DNA of 19,796 nt from positions 1 through 19,796 of the forward strand of contig CAIYZX010000313.1 in assembly GCA_903930745.1 (NCBI GenBank), given 5' to 3'. The notes under the pieces were generated by a model. That model did not search any database. It had not been told where the DNA came from and saw only the letters and a list, made by a program, of their open reading frames with translations. How positions within the stretch are numbered: position 1 is the stretch's first letter; each line of letters begins with the position of its first letter. This stretch comes from an uncultured Chloroflexota bacterium. Lineage in GTDB: Bacteria > Chloroflexota > Limnocylindria > Limnocylindrales > CSP1-4. Below, one piece after another: positions 5,462 to 13,123 of this stretch. The position numbers and the translations under genes were made by a program.

Positions 5462-7036
5462 GTGCTTGCCTCACTGCTTTCCGCAACCCTTCACGGACTC
5501 ACCGGTCGCGTCGTGCGCGTCGAGGTGGACGTCGCGCCCGGACTTCCGGGGTTCACGATCGTCGGCCTGCCGGACGCCTCGCTGTCGGAGGCGCGCGAAC
5601 GGGTTCGCGGGGCCCTGCGCAACGCGGGCTTCCACCATCCACCCCGGCGGATCACGGTGAACCTCGCTCCGGCCGAGGTGCGCAAGACGGGGGCCTCGCT
5701 GGATCTCGCCATCGCACTCGGGATCCTGCTTGGTTCGGAGCAGCTGCGTGCGGGCGCCCTGCGGGTGGGCGTCATCGGGGAGCTGGGCCTGGGCGGAGAG
5801 ATCCGCCGGGTCCCGGGCCTGCTGCCGATGTGCCTGGCCCTGGTGCGGCGCGGCGTGACGAGCGTCATCGTGCCGGCGGACGGGGCGGCCGAGGCCGGGC
5901 TCGCCCCGGGCGCATGCATCATCCCGGTGACCACGCTGGCAGAGGCGGCGGAGGCGCTCCGGGACGGACGGAGCAGGCGCCCCGTCCCGGTACCGCTGCC
6001 GAGGGCCGGTGGACCGGCGGCGGAGGGCATTGCGCTCGCGGATGCGGCCCTTCCCGCGGCATCCGCCGTGCCGGTTGCGGACCTGGGGGACGTTCGCGGC
6101 CAGGTCGTGGCCCGCCGCGCGCTGGAGATCGCCCTCGCAGGGGAGCACTCCCTGCTCCTGGTGGGTCCTCCCGGAGCCGGCAAGACGCTCCTTGCGCAGA
6201 CCATTCCGGGCCTGCTCCCGGACCTCGACGACGCATCGGCCCTGGCCGCGACCGTGGTGGCCTCTGCGGCGGGTGATCGGCACATCGCCGCCCTCGTGCG
6301 GCGGCCCCCGGTGCGATCGCCGCACCACACGATCAGCTACGCCGGCATGGTTGGCGGCGGCCCCAGGCTCTCTCCGGGAGAGGTGACGATGGCGGACCAG
6401 GGCGTGCTCGTTGCGGACGAGCTGCCGGAGTTCGGGCGGGACGTGCTCGAGGCTCTCCGCCAGCCGCTCGAGGAGGGCGTGGTCTCGGTGGTGCGGGTCG
6501 GCCGCGCCGCAGTCATGCCCGCGCGGTTCACCTTCGTGGCGGCGATGAACCCGTGCCAGTGCGGGCACCTGGGCTCCGTGGATCGCGCCTGCACCTGCCC
6601 GCCCGGCGCCGCGGAGCGGTACCAGCGCCGGATCTCCGGCCCCCTGCAGGACCGGATCGACCTGTGGGTTGGTGTGGACCGGGTGGCCGCGGTGGACCTC
6701 GTGGGGGGTCCGCCGGCGGAGAGCTCAGCGATCGTCGCGGCACGGATCGCTGCGGCACGAGACCGGCAGCGGGCCCGGGATGACGGTGCCCCGAATGGGC
6801 GGGTGCGCGGCAGGGTCCTGGCCGATCGCTGCCGGATGGACGCCGCCACCGAGCGCCGGGCGGTGGACCTCGCGGACAACGAGCGACTCTCGGGGCGTGG
6901 CACGGATCGGCTGCTGCGAGTCGCGCGGACCATCGCGGACCTCGAGGGTTCGGATCGCGTCCGGATCCGCCACGTCGATGAGGCGGCCCACTTCCGGTCC
7001 CGGGTGCTGGTCGCCAAGGCCCGGGAGGTGGCGTGA
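5462..7036 (+). CDS. yifB: YifB/ComM Mg-chelatase-like AAA+ helicase
   Basis: A 524-residue member of the YifB/ComM family, hexameric AAA+ branch-migration helicases that help integrate incoming DNA during natural transformation. The N-terminal Lon-like domain spans 1-165. The Mg-chelatase AAA+ core follows, with Walker A GPPGAGKT (235-242) and Walker B VLVADELPEF (315-324, D319/E320). A cysteine cluster C365-x-C367, H369, C377-x-C379 is likely to bind zinc, and a C-terminal helical domain runs from about 425. Length and order match the family. The GTG start opens with MLASLLSATLHGL, as in homologues, and has no ribosome-binding site. The TGA overlaps the dprA ATG (TGATG), so the two transformation genes are coupled. 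A role in competence is known for the family but has not been shown for this organism. Confidence 0.94.
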   Translation: MLASLLSATLHGLTGRVVRVEVDVAPGLPGFTIVGLPDASLSEARERVRGALRNAGFHHPPRRITVNLAPAEVRKTGASLDLAIALGILLGSEQLRAGALRVGVIGELGLGGEIRRVPGLLPMCLALVRRGVTSVIVPADGAAEAGLAPGACIIPVTTLAEAAEALRDGRSRRPVPVPLPRAGGPAAEGIALADAALPAASAVPVADLGDVRGQVVARRALEIALAGEHSLLLVGPPGAGKTLLAQTIPGLLPDLDDASALAATVVASAAGDRHIAALVRRPPVRSPHHTISYAGMVGGGPRLSPGEVTMADQGVLVADELPEFGRDVLEALRQPLEEGVVSVVRVGRAAVMPARFTFVAAMNPCQCGHLGSVDRACTCPPGAAERYQRRISGPLQDRIDLWVGVDRVAAVDLVGGPPAESSAIVAARIAAARDRQRARDDGAPNGRVRGRVLADRCRMDAATERRAVDLADNERLSGRGTDRLLRVARTIADLEGSDRVRIRHVDEAAHFRSRVLVAKAREVA

Positions 7037-8349
7037 TGCTCGGGGTGGGGAGGCGCGGTCCCCTGGGCCGGGACGACCTGGAAGGGGGAGGCGGGCCATC
7101 CAGGTCCGTGCAGGAGGAACGCGATGCCTGGATCGTCCTGGCCTCCGTGGAGGGGGTGGGGCCGGTCAGCTTCGAGCGCCTGCTCGGGCGGTTCGGCAGT
7201 GCCGCCGAGGTGCTTGGCGCCGTGCTCGGGGCAGGCGGGACAGCGGCGGTCATCGCGGCCACCCGCCCTCCCGATGGTGGAGCCCCATCGCTCACCACGG
7301 CGGCGGCAGACGAGCTGCTGGCCCTCGCCCGCGACCCGGGCACGCTCCTTGGGCTCGTGAAGGATGCCGGCGTCCGGGTCCTGACGCTGATGGACTGGAA
7401 CTACCCGGCCCGCCTGCGCCAGATCTCCCTCCCGCCGCCCTTGCTGTTCGTACGGGGTGATACGGGTTCGCTGGCGCGCTCTGCGGCCGTCGCCATCGTG
7501 GGCACGCGTCGCCCCACTGGCGCGGGCCGCCTGCTCGCGGGCCGGATCGGGGAGGCCGTTGCGACGTGTGGGGCCACCGTGGTCTCAGGGCTCGCCCTCG
7601 GCGTGGACGGGGCGGCGCACTGGGCCGCCGTGCGGCAGGGCGTGCCCACGGTGGCGGTGATCGGGGGCGGCCACGAGTGTCTCTACCCGTCCGGCCACCG
7701 GGGGCTTGCGGACGCCATCCTGCGGGGAGGGGGTGCGATCGTCAGCGAGTATCCGCCGGACAAGATCCCCAACCGGGGCACGTTCCCGAGAAGGAACCGG
7801 ATCATCAGCGGGCTCGCGGACGCGACGGTGGTGGTGGAGGCGGGGGCCCGAAGCGGTGCGCTGACGACGGCGGCATGGGCGCTGGAGCAGGGCAGGGGAC
7901 TGCACATCGTGGCGGGGAGGCCGGATGATCCGGCCGTCGCGGGATCGCTCGCGTTCCTGCGCGAGGTGGGCCCCGAGGCGAGGGTGGTGACGGGCATCGC
8001 GGACCTCGTGACAGACCTCGGCCTCGGGCTCGCGAGCGCGGACCAGCGGGACCCCGGCCCCGGCGGCGTGCCGGGCGTGTGGGCCCTCGGGGGCCTGGAG
8101 CGACGCATCGCCGCAGAGCTCGTGAGCGGGTCCGCGAGCGTGGACCGGCTCGTGGCGCGAACGGGGGCCGCGCCGGCCGCGGTGCTGGGTGCGCTGACCG
8201 TGCTGGAGATCCGCGGGTATGTCGTGGAGGTCTTCGGGCGGTACCAGGCGTCCGGCCCGCTCGCAGGGGGCAGCGGCGATCATGCCTCGGCGACGGGTCC
8301 GACGGTGGCGCGCGTGCTTGCCGCCAGGAGGACCGGACGGGTGGCCTGA
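7036..8349 (+). CDS. dprA: DNA-processing protein DprA
   Basis: A 437-residue DprA/Smf protein that binds incoming single-stranded DNA in the cytosol and loads RecA during transformation. An N-terminal helix-hairpin-helix/SAM-like region lies at about 30-100. The extended Rossmann domain carries VGTRRPTGAG (155-164), SGLALGVDGAAH (184-195), FPRRNRIISGL (250-260) and ARSGALTTA (271-279), all family signatures. A winged-helix domain (about 352-403) closes the protein, as in longer DprA forms. The first 29 residues are Gly/Arg-rich and not conserved. The ATG at 7036 overlaps the yifB stop by one base and has GGGAGG (7023-7028) seven nt upstream, so I keep it. The neighbours topA and xerC lie 2.3 kb downstream, an arrangement recalling the dprA-topA-xerC order of other bacteria. 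Confidence 0.94.
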   Translation: MLGVGRRGPLGRDDLEGGGGPSRSVQEERDAWIVLASVEGVGPVSFERLLGRFGSAAEVLGAVLGAGGTAAVIAATRPPDGGAPSLTTAAADELLALARDPGTLLGLVKDAGVRVLTLMDWNYPARLRQISLPPPLLFVRGDTGSLARSAAVAIVGTRRPTGAGRLLAGRIGEAVATCGATVVSGLALGVDGAAHWAAVRQGVPTVAVIGGGHECLYPSGHRGLADAILRGGGAIVSEYPPDKIPNRGTFPRRNRIISGLADATVVVEAGARSGALTTAAWALEQGRGLHIVAGRPDDPAVAGSLAFLREVGPEARVVTGIADLVTDLGLGLASADQRDPGPGGVPGVWALGGLERRIAAELVSGSASVDRLVARTGAAPAAVLGALTVLEIRGYVVEVFGRYQASGPLAGGSGDHASATGPTVARVLAARRTGRVA

Positions 8350-8370
8350 GCCGCCCGGCTCGAGCGCCGC

Positions 8371-8395
8371 ACGGTTGCCCGACCGTGGGCACGGT
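8371..8395. promoter_or_regulatory. Interleaved inverted repeats behind dprA
   Basis: Five short modules follow one another: ACGGT, TGCCC, (G), ACCGT, GGGCA and, sharing its first A, ACGGT. ACGGT can pair with ACCGT on either side and TGCCC can pair with GGGCA. The RNA could therefore form an H-type pseudoknot or two mutually exclusive hairpins, and as DNA the block is a dense set of palindromic half-sites. It begins 22 nt after the dprA stop and overlaps the -35 and spacer of the promoter below. Confidence 0.4.
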
Positions 8396-8403
8396 GTTAC
8401 CCT
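8375..8403 (+). promoter_or_regulatory. Probable promoter of the Ig-like/CAP gene
   Basis: TTGCCC (8375-8380) and TACCCT (8398-8403) are separated by exactly 17 bp. Transcription would begin near 8410, about 50 nt before the chosen GTG. The -35 lies inside the interleaved inverted repeats, so a protein bound there would block or recruit RNA polymerase. Confidence 0.45.
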
Positions 8404-8458
8404 CGCCGGGCCCCGGCCCACCCGGTTCCGAGCGCCCCAGCTCATCCGGATCGGCCCC

Positions 8459-10147
8459 GTGACCCGACGGGCCCGAGGACGCCGGCTGCACGAGGACGAC
8501 GGTTTGCGGAAGCTGGCGGCAGCCCTGCTGGGCCTCCCCGTCCTGGCCATGACGTACCTGGGCGCGTTCCCTGCCCGTGGGCGTGTCGCGCGCGGGGTCG
8601 CGACCATCGCCCCGCTCGTCGTGGTCGTGGGCCTCGGCCTGGCACTTGATGGGGGAGAGATCCGCGGTCCGGCGGGCGCGTCCCGCACCGGGGCGTGGCC
8701 CTCTGCGTCTCCATCACAGGGGCTGATCGCAGACCCTGTGAGCGGCGCCATCTCCACCGCTCGGCCAGGCAGCCTGGGCCTGGCCGATGCGATCACCCTC
8801 GTCTTCGATCGGCCGATGGATCCGGCATCGGTCATCGCCGGCCTCCGGCTCGTGCCGGACACCGCGGTTGCCTTCGCCTGGTCCGACGACCATCGCACGC
8901 TCAGCATCACCCCCGTTGACCGGTGGGTGCCCGGGACGGTGTACGACGTCCAGGTGGCGGCCGACGTCCTCGCTGCCGATGGAGGCCACCTCAGCGCAGC
9001 GCTGACCGCGAGGCTGGCCTCCCCGGCGCGCGGCACCGCGATCCTGGCGGCCACACGCATGGTGGGTGGCCGCGCCCGCATCGACACGACGATCTCCATC
9101 ACCGTGGACCGGCCCGTGACCGGCGCCGCGCTCACCGCGGCACTCCACCTCGAGCCCTCCGTTGCGGGGACCGTCCAGGAGGCCGACCAGGCTGGCACGT
9201 TCCTGTTCACGCCCGCTTCGCCACTCCTGCCCGGGGCCACGTACAGGGCCACCCTCACCGGCCTGTCGGATGCGGACGGCATCGCGTTCGAGGATGCCGC
9301 CCCGCTGGACTTCGCAACCGTCACCGCGCCGTCCGTCGTCCGGTTCCGTCCGCGCGACGGGCAGAAGGACATCGACCACGCAGCCACGCTGTCCGTCCGT
9401 TTCACGCAGCGCATGGACAAGGCGTCCACGGCCAAGGCGTTCTCCGTGACCGCGAACGGAAGGCCGGTGGCCGGCACCGTGGACTGGGCAGAGGCACAGA
9501 CGGTGCTGGTCTTCACGCCGGACAAGGACCTGCCGTACGCAGCGACCGTCGTGATGACCGTGTCCGCGTCCGCACGCTCCCGTGCGGGGGCGGCCCTGGA
9601 CGAGACCACCAGCGGCACCTTCAAGGTTGCGGCGAAGCCGGCCGGCGGTGGAACCACGCCCATCGACCACTCCGGCGGCGGTGGAGCGGTGGCCGGCACC
9701 TGGGCGTCGGTTGAGCTGTACTACCTCAAGCTCATGAACTGCACGCGCACCGGCGGCTGGGTCACGTCCAAGGGTGCCTGCTCGTCCCCGGGCGGCCGGG
9801 ACGTGGCCCCGCTCTTCCGTTCCACCGAGATCAGCTCCCGGGTCTCCCGGCCCTATGCCAAGCTGCTGGCCACGCACGGATGGTGCAACCACTTCATCGG
9901 CGGCACGCCGGGCGACCGCCTGCGCCGCGCCGGCTTCACCAGCTACCGATGGGCGGAGAACCTGGGCTGCCGGTCCGGGAACCCGTACACCGCCGTGCTG
10001 GGCTCCCACCTCTTCTTCCAGCGTGAGAAGCCGTACAACGGCGGGCACTACCGGAACCTGATGAACCCGGCCTACGATCGGGCGGGCATCGGCGTATGGG
10101 TGGCGAACGGCAACGTTCGCCTGTGCGTGGACTTCTACCACCCCTGA
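8459..10147 (+). CDS. Surface protein: three Ig-like domains plus CAP domain
   Basis: A 562-residue predicted cell-surface protein. Two hydrophobic stretches near the N-terminus (about 19-37 and 47-63) suggest membrane anchoring. Three SbsA/Big_5-type Ig-like domains follow, at roughly 90-188, 194-288 and 290-392. Each opens with a strand resembling ITLVFDRPMD or LSVRFTQRMD and has a W/LxPGTxY-type strand. After a Gly-rich linker (397-413) comes a C-terminal CAP/SCP domain (about 416-560) with H478, E500 in WAENLG, E523 and H530 in GHYRNLMNP, matching the two-His two-Glu pocket of that family. Four to five Cys in this domain may form disulfides. The GTG start is my choice: it precedes the hydrophobic part and follows the promoter, but the ribosome-binding site is poor and a downstream ATG at 8549 is possible. 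Ligand and role are unknown. Confidence 0.8.
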   Translation: MTRRARGRRLHEDDGLRKLAAALLGLPVLAMTYLGAFPARGRVARGVATIAPLVVVVGLGLALDGGEIRGPAGASRTGAWPSASPSQGLIADPVSGAISTARPGSLGLADAITLVFDRPMDPASVIAGLRLVPDTAVAFAWSDDHRTLSITPVDRWVPGTVYDVQVAADVLAADGGHLSAALTARLASPARGTAILAATRMVGGRARIDTTISITVDRPVTGAALTAALHLEPSVAGTVQEADQAGTFLFTPASPLLPGATYRATLTGLSDADGIAFEDAAPLDFATVTAPSVVRFRPRDGQKDIDHAATLSVRFTQRMDKASTAKAFSVTANGRPVAGTVDWAEAQTVLVFTPDKDLPYAATVVMTVSASARSRAGAALDETTSGTFKVAAKPAGGGTTPIDHSGGGGAVAGTWASVELYYLKLMNCTRTGGWVTSKGACSSPGGRDVAPLFRSTEISSRVSRPYAKLLATHGWCNHFIGGTPGDRLRRAGFTSYRWAENLGCRSGNPYTAVLGSHLFFQREKPYNGGHYRNLMNPAYDRAGIGVWVANGNVRLCVDFYHP

Positions 10148-10154
10148 GGTCACG

Positions 10155-10577
10155 ATGATCCGCAACGTCGTCATCCACGTCTCCAATGAGCAGCCGCTGC
10201 TCGCGGACCTCCACGACCTGCCCACGGCCGCCGATGCCGGACTGGTCTGCACGAACCTTCGGACGATGGACGGCAAGCGCCCGATCTTCATCGACCGGTC
10301 CGAGTCCTTCTTCTTCTTCCCCTACCTCGTGATCCGCTTCCTGGAGATCCCCCCGAAGGCGCTGGACGAGCACCGGGCCGAGGGCGGCTCGGGTGTGCCG
10401 GTGCGTGCCGCAACGGCCGCCGAACCCGCTCCCGTGCCGCCCGCCATGGCGCAGCCGGCGGCGGCCACCCGGGTCACGGAGACCCTTCCCGTCCCGCTCC
10501 CGGCACCCGCCGAGGACACGTTCGAGGTGGAGCTGGACGTGGACACGGACTTCCTGCGGCGCGTCCGCGACATCTAG
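10155..10577 (+). CDS. Small conserved-looking protein of unknown function
   Basis: A 140-residue protein whose function I do not know. Residues 1-75 look like a compact folded domain, with a hydrophobic strand (MIRNVVIHV), a conserved-looking core LVCTNLRTMDGKRPIFID (30-47) and an aromatic run FFFFPYLVIRFLEIP (52-66). Residues 76-120 are Pro/Ala-rich and probably disordered, and the tail is acidic (EVELDVDTDFLRRVRDI). No signal peptide, cysteine cluster or catalytic motif is seen. GAGGT (10146-10150), overlapping the stop of the preceding gene, lies four nt before the ATG, so it is probably co-expressed with the CAP protein seven nt upstream. The layout, a small core plus a tethered acidic helix, would suit an adaptor protein; that is speculation. 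Confidence 0.7.
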   Translation: MIRNVVIHVSNEQPLLADLHDLPTAADAGLVCTNLRTMDGKRPIFIDRSESFFFFPYLVIRFLEIPPKALDEHRAEGGSGVPVRAATAAEPAPVPPAMAQPAAATRVTETLPVPLPAPAEDTFEVELDVDTDFLRRVRDI

Positions 10578-10581
10578 TCGC

Positions 10582-10615
10582 ACGCCCGCCCGAGTCGCCC
10601 GGACGCCCGCACGAG
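10582..10615. repeat. Direct repeat pair, 21-bp period, before topA
   Basis: ACGCCCGCCCGAG (10582-10594) and ACGCCCGCACGAG (10603-10615) match at 12 of 13 bases. Their starts are 21 bp apart, about two helical turns, and the second ends 15 bp before the topA -35. This could be an operator for a dimeric regulator of topA, or chance in GC-rich DNA. Confidence 0.35.
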
Positions 10616-10630
10616 ACAGGCGGCAGCTGA

Positions 10631-10658
10631 TTGGCGGCGAAGTGGCCGGTGCTACACT
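10631..10658 (+). promoter_or_regulatory. Probable promoter of topA operon, leaderless
   Basis: TTGGCG (10631-10636) and TACACT (10653-10658) are separated by 16 bp. Transcription would start near 10665, only a few bases before the ATG at 10669. The intervening bases (CCCGGCCGCC) hold no ribosome-binding site, so topA is likely translated from a leaderless or near-leaderless mRNA. Confidence 0.5.
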
Positions 10659-10668
10659 CCCGGCCGCC

Positions 10669-13107
10669 ATGCCCAAGCATCTCGTGATCGTCGAGTCTCC
10701 CGCCAAGGCGCGGACCATCGAGCGCTACCTCGGCGCCGACTTCCAGGTCCTCGCCTCCTACGGCCATGTCCGCGACCTCCCGGAGAACCCGGGCAAGGGC
10801 AAGCTGGGCGTGGACGTGGACCACGACTTCACCCCGGAGTACGTGGTCCCGGACGATCGGCGCCGCCAGGTGGCCGCCATCGAGAAGGCGGCCAAGGGCG
10901 CGCTCGACGTCTTCCTTGCCACGGACCTTGACCGGGAGGGCGAGGCGATCGCCTGGCACGTGGCCGAGGCCGCCGGCGTCCCGCACCAGAAGACGCGCCG
11001 CGTCACGTTCAACGAGATCACGGAGGGCGCGATCCGCGAGGCGTTCGCCAACCCGCGGGAGATCGACCGGCACCTCGTGGACGCTCAGCAGGCCCGCCGC
11101 ATCGTGGACCGGCTCGTGGGCTACACCCTCAGCCCGCTACTGTCGCGGAAGGTCCGTGGCGGCCTCTCCGCCGGCCGCGTCCAATCCGTCGCCGTGCGCA
11201 TGGTCGTGGAGCGCGAGCGCGAGATCCGGGCCTTCACCGCCCGGGAGTACTGGACCCTGGAGGCGCTGCTCGCCACCGCCAGCGGAACCACCTTCGCGGC
11301 GGACGTGGTCCGCATCGACGACGCGCCGGTGGAGATCGGTGACGAGGCCACCGCGGAGCGCCATGCCGCCGCCATCCGGCAGCTGCAGCCCGTCGTTGAC
11401 TCAGTGGTCACGAAGGCCACCAGGCGCACGCCGGCCCCGCCGTTCACCACGAGCACCCTCCAGCAGGAGGCCAGCCGCAAGCTCTCGTTCAACCCGAAGC
11501 GCACGATGTCCGTCGCACAGCGGCTCTACGAGGGCGTGGAGACGTCCGAGGGCCACATCGGCCTGATCACCTACATGCGAACGGACTCCACGGCGATCGC
11601 GGGCGTCGCGATGGCCGAGGCGCAGACGGTCATCGCGGAGCGCTACGGCGAGCGCTACGGCACCGGCACGGGCCGCGTCTTCAAGACCCGCCAGAAGGGT
11701 GCCCAGGAGGCGCACGAGTCCATCCGCCCCACGTCCTTCATGCGTGACCCCGAGTCGCTGCGGAACGTGCTCAAGGGCGAGGAGTTCAAGCTCTACCGGC
11801 TCATCTGGCAGCGCGCGATCGCGTCGCAGATGGCGCCCAAGGAGATCGAGACCACCACGGTGGAGCTGGTGGACGGCGCCTACCGCCTCCGCGCCTCCGC
11901 CTCGCGCACGCTGTTCGAAGGCTTCTCCGCGGTCTACACGGAGGGCCAGGACGATGCCGCCGAGGAGGCGGAGCGCACCCTGCCGCGGATCGCCGAGGGC
12001 GATCGGACGACCGTCGCGGACGTCTCCGCCACCCAGCACTTCACGGAGCCGCCACCCCGCTACACCGAGGCCACGCTCATCAAGGCACTCGAGGAGCACG
12101 GCATTGGCCGGCCGTCCACCTACGCCGCCACGATCTCCACGATCGTGGATCGCGGCTACGTGAAACTGGCTGAGCGGCGGCTGCAGCCCGAGGAGATCGG
12201 AGAGATCGTCACGGACCTCCTGGTCGCCCACTTCGGCGAGTATGTGGACCTGGAGTTCACGGCTCGCATGGAGGAGGAGCTGGACGAGGTCGCCCGCGGC
12301 GAGCGCGCCTGGGTGCCGCTCCTGCGCGAGTTCTTCGGCCCACTCAAGAGTCGCGTGGACGAGAAGCGCAAGGAGCTCAAGCGCAGGGACTTCACCACCG
12401 AGGAGACGGACGAGGTCTGCTCCGAGGGCCACGCGATGGTGATCCGCCTCGGCCGGAACGGGAAGTTCCTGGCCTGCTCCACGTACCCGGAGCACAAGGA
12501 GACGCGTCCGCTGCCCGGCGAGGAGGGCCCGCGCCTCGAGGGTGAGGGCGAGACGTGCCCGGAGTGCTCCGAGGGGACGCTCGTCACGAAGCGCGGCCGG
12601 TTCGGCGCCTTCGTGGGCTGCTCGCGCTACCCGGACTGCACGTTCATCAAGAAGGACGGCCCGCCGCCGCCGGAGCAGCTGCCGTTCAGCGTGGCCTGCC
12701 CGAAGAATCTTGACGGTCAGCTCACCGCGCGTCGCGCGAGGCGCACCGGAAACGTCTTCTGGGGGTGTTCCGGCTACCCCAAGTGCGACTTCACCACCAA
12801 CGACCAGCCCACTGGCGCCATCCACGACGCCCACGAGGACGGGCGTGGCGCCGTGGCGCGCAAGGGCGCGGAGGGGATCTGCCTCTCCTGTGGCGCCTCC
12901 GTCGCGATCCCCGAGGGGGACGTGGTGGGGCTGCGCCTGGCCGGTGGTCCGGCGAACCCGGCGGCGCTCGAGCGGCCCGCCCGCGGCACTGGCCGTCGCG
13001 GTGGCGCCGCGGCGGGGTCCGCGGGTCGTGGGGCCGCAGGCCGCAAGACCGGCACCCGCGCACCTGCCAGGGGAACGGGCGGCACCCGACGCGCGCGCGG
13101 CGCGTGA
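10669..13107 (+). CDS. topA: DNA topoisomerase I
   Basis: An 812-residue type IA topoisomerase that relaxes negative supercoils by cutting one strand. The Toprim domain has E9 in VIVESPAKA and D86-x-D88-x-E90 in TDLDREGEA. The catalytic Tyr is Y302 in GLITYMRTDS (298-307). VGYTLSPLLSRKV (150-162), GLSAGRVQS (165-173) and EEHGIGRPSTYA (475-486) are further family motifs. Four C-terminal zinc-ribbon repeats follow: a degenerate one (C584, C603), a complete one (C630, C633, C651, C657), one lacking a Cys (C677, C700, C706) and a final C738-x2-C741. The end (768-812) is a Gly/Ala/Arg tail like those that hold DNA or RNA polymerase in other TopA enzymes. The ATG at 10669 gives the standard start MPKHLVIVES. 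It begins a tight gene string running to the right edge. Confidence 0.97.
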   Translation: MPKHLVIVESPAKARTIERYLGADFQVLASYGHVRDLPENPGKGKLGVDVDHDFTPEYVVPDDRRRQVAAIEKAAKGALDVFLATDLDREGEAIAWHVAEAAGVPHQKTRRVTFNEITEGAIREAFANPREIDRHLVDAQQARRIVDRLVGYTLSPLLSRKVRGGLSAGRVQSVAVRMVVEREREIRAFTAREYWTLEALLATASGTTFAADVVRIDDAPVEIGDEATAERHAAAIRQLQPVVDSVVTKATRRTPAPPFTTSTLQQEASRKLSFNPKRTMSVAQRLYEGVETSEGHIGLITYMRTDSTAIAGVAMAEAQTVIAERYGERYGTGTGRVFKTRQKGAQEAHESIRPTSFMRDPESLRNVLKGEEFKLYRLIWQRAIASQMAPKEIETTTVELVDGAYRLRASASRTLFEGFSAVYTEGQDDAAEEAERTLPRIAEGDRTTVADVSATQHFTEPPPRYTEATLIKALEEHGIGRPSTYAATISTIVDRGYVKLAERRLQPEEIGEIVTDLLVAHFGEYVDLEFTARMEEELDEVARGERAWVPLLREFFGPLKSRVDEKRKELKRRDFTTEETDEVCSEGHAMVIRLGRNGKFLACSTYPEHKETRPLPGEEGPRLEGEGETCPECSEGTLVTKRGRFGAFVGCSRYPDCTFIKKDGPPPPEQLPFSVACPKNLDGQLTARRARRTGNVFWGCSGYPKCDFTTNDQPTGAIHDAHEDGRGAVARKGAEGICLSCGASVAIPEGDVVGLRLAGGPANPAALERPARGTGRRGGAAAGSAGRGAAGRKTGTRAPARGTGGTRRARGA

Positions 13108-13123
13108 CCGGGGGCCCGCTCCG

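Noticed and set aside
7585..9699. 704-codon open frame on the minus strand across dprA and the CAP gene
   Set aside because: It lies antisense to two genes with clear motifs, has low-complexity Ala/Arg/Pro composition and no recognisable domain. Long antisense frames are expected at this GC content.
10393..10668. In-frame 92-codon extension of topA upstream of ATG 10669
   Set aside because: The extension overlaps the preceding 140-aa gene in another frame, is Arg/Pro/Ser-rich, and would precede the standard TopA start MPKHLVIVES. The promoter at 10631-10658 also lies inside it.
12542..13123. In-frame extension of xerC back into topA
   Set aside because: It runs through the TopA zinc ribbons in a different frame with Arg/Ser/Ala-rich nonsense composition. 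ATG 13124 gives a normal Xer N-terminus.
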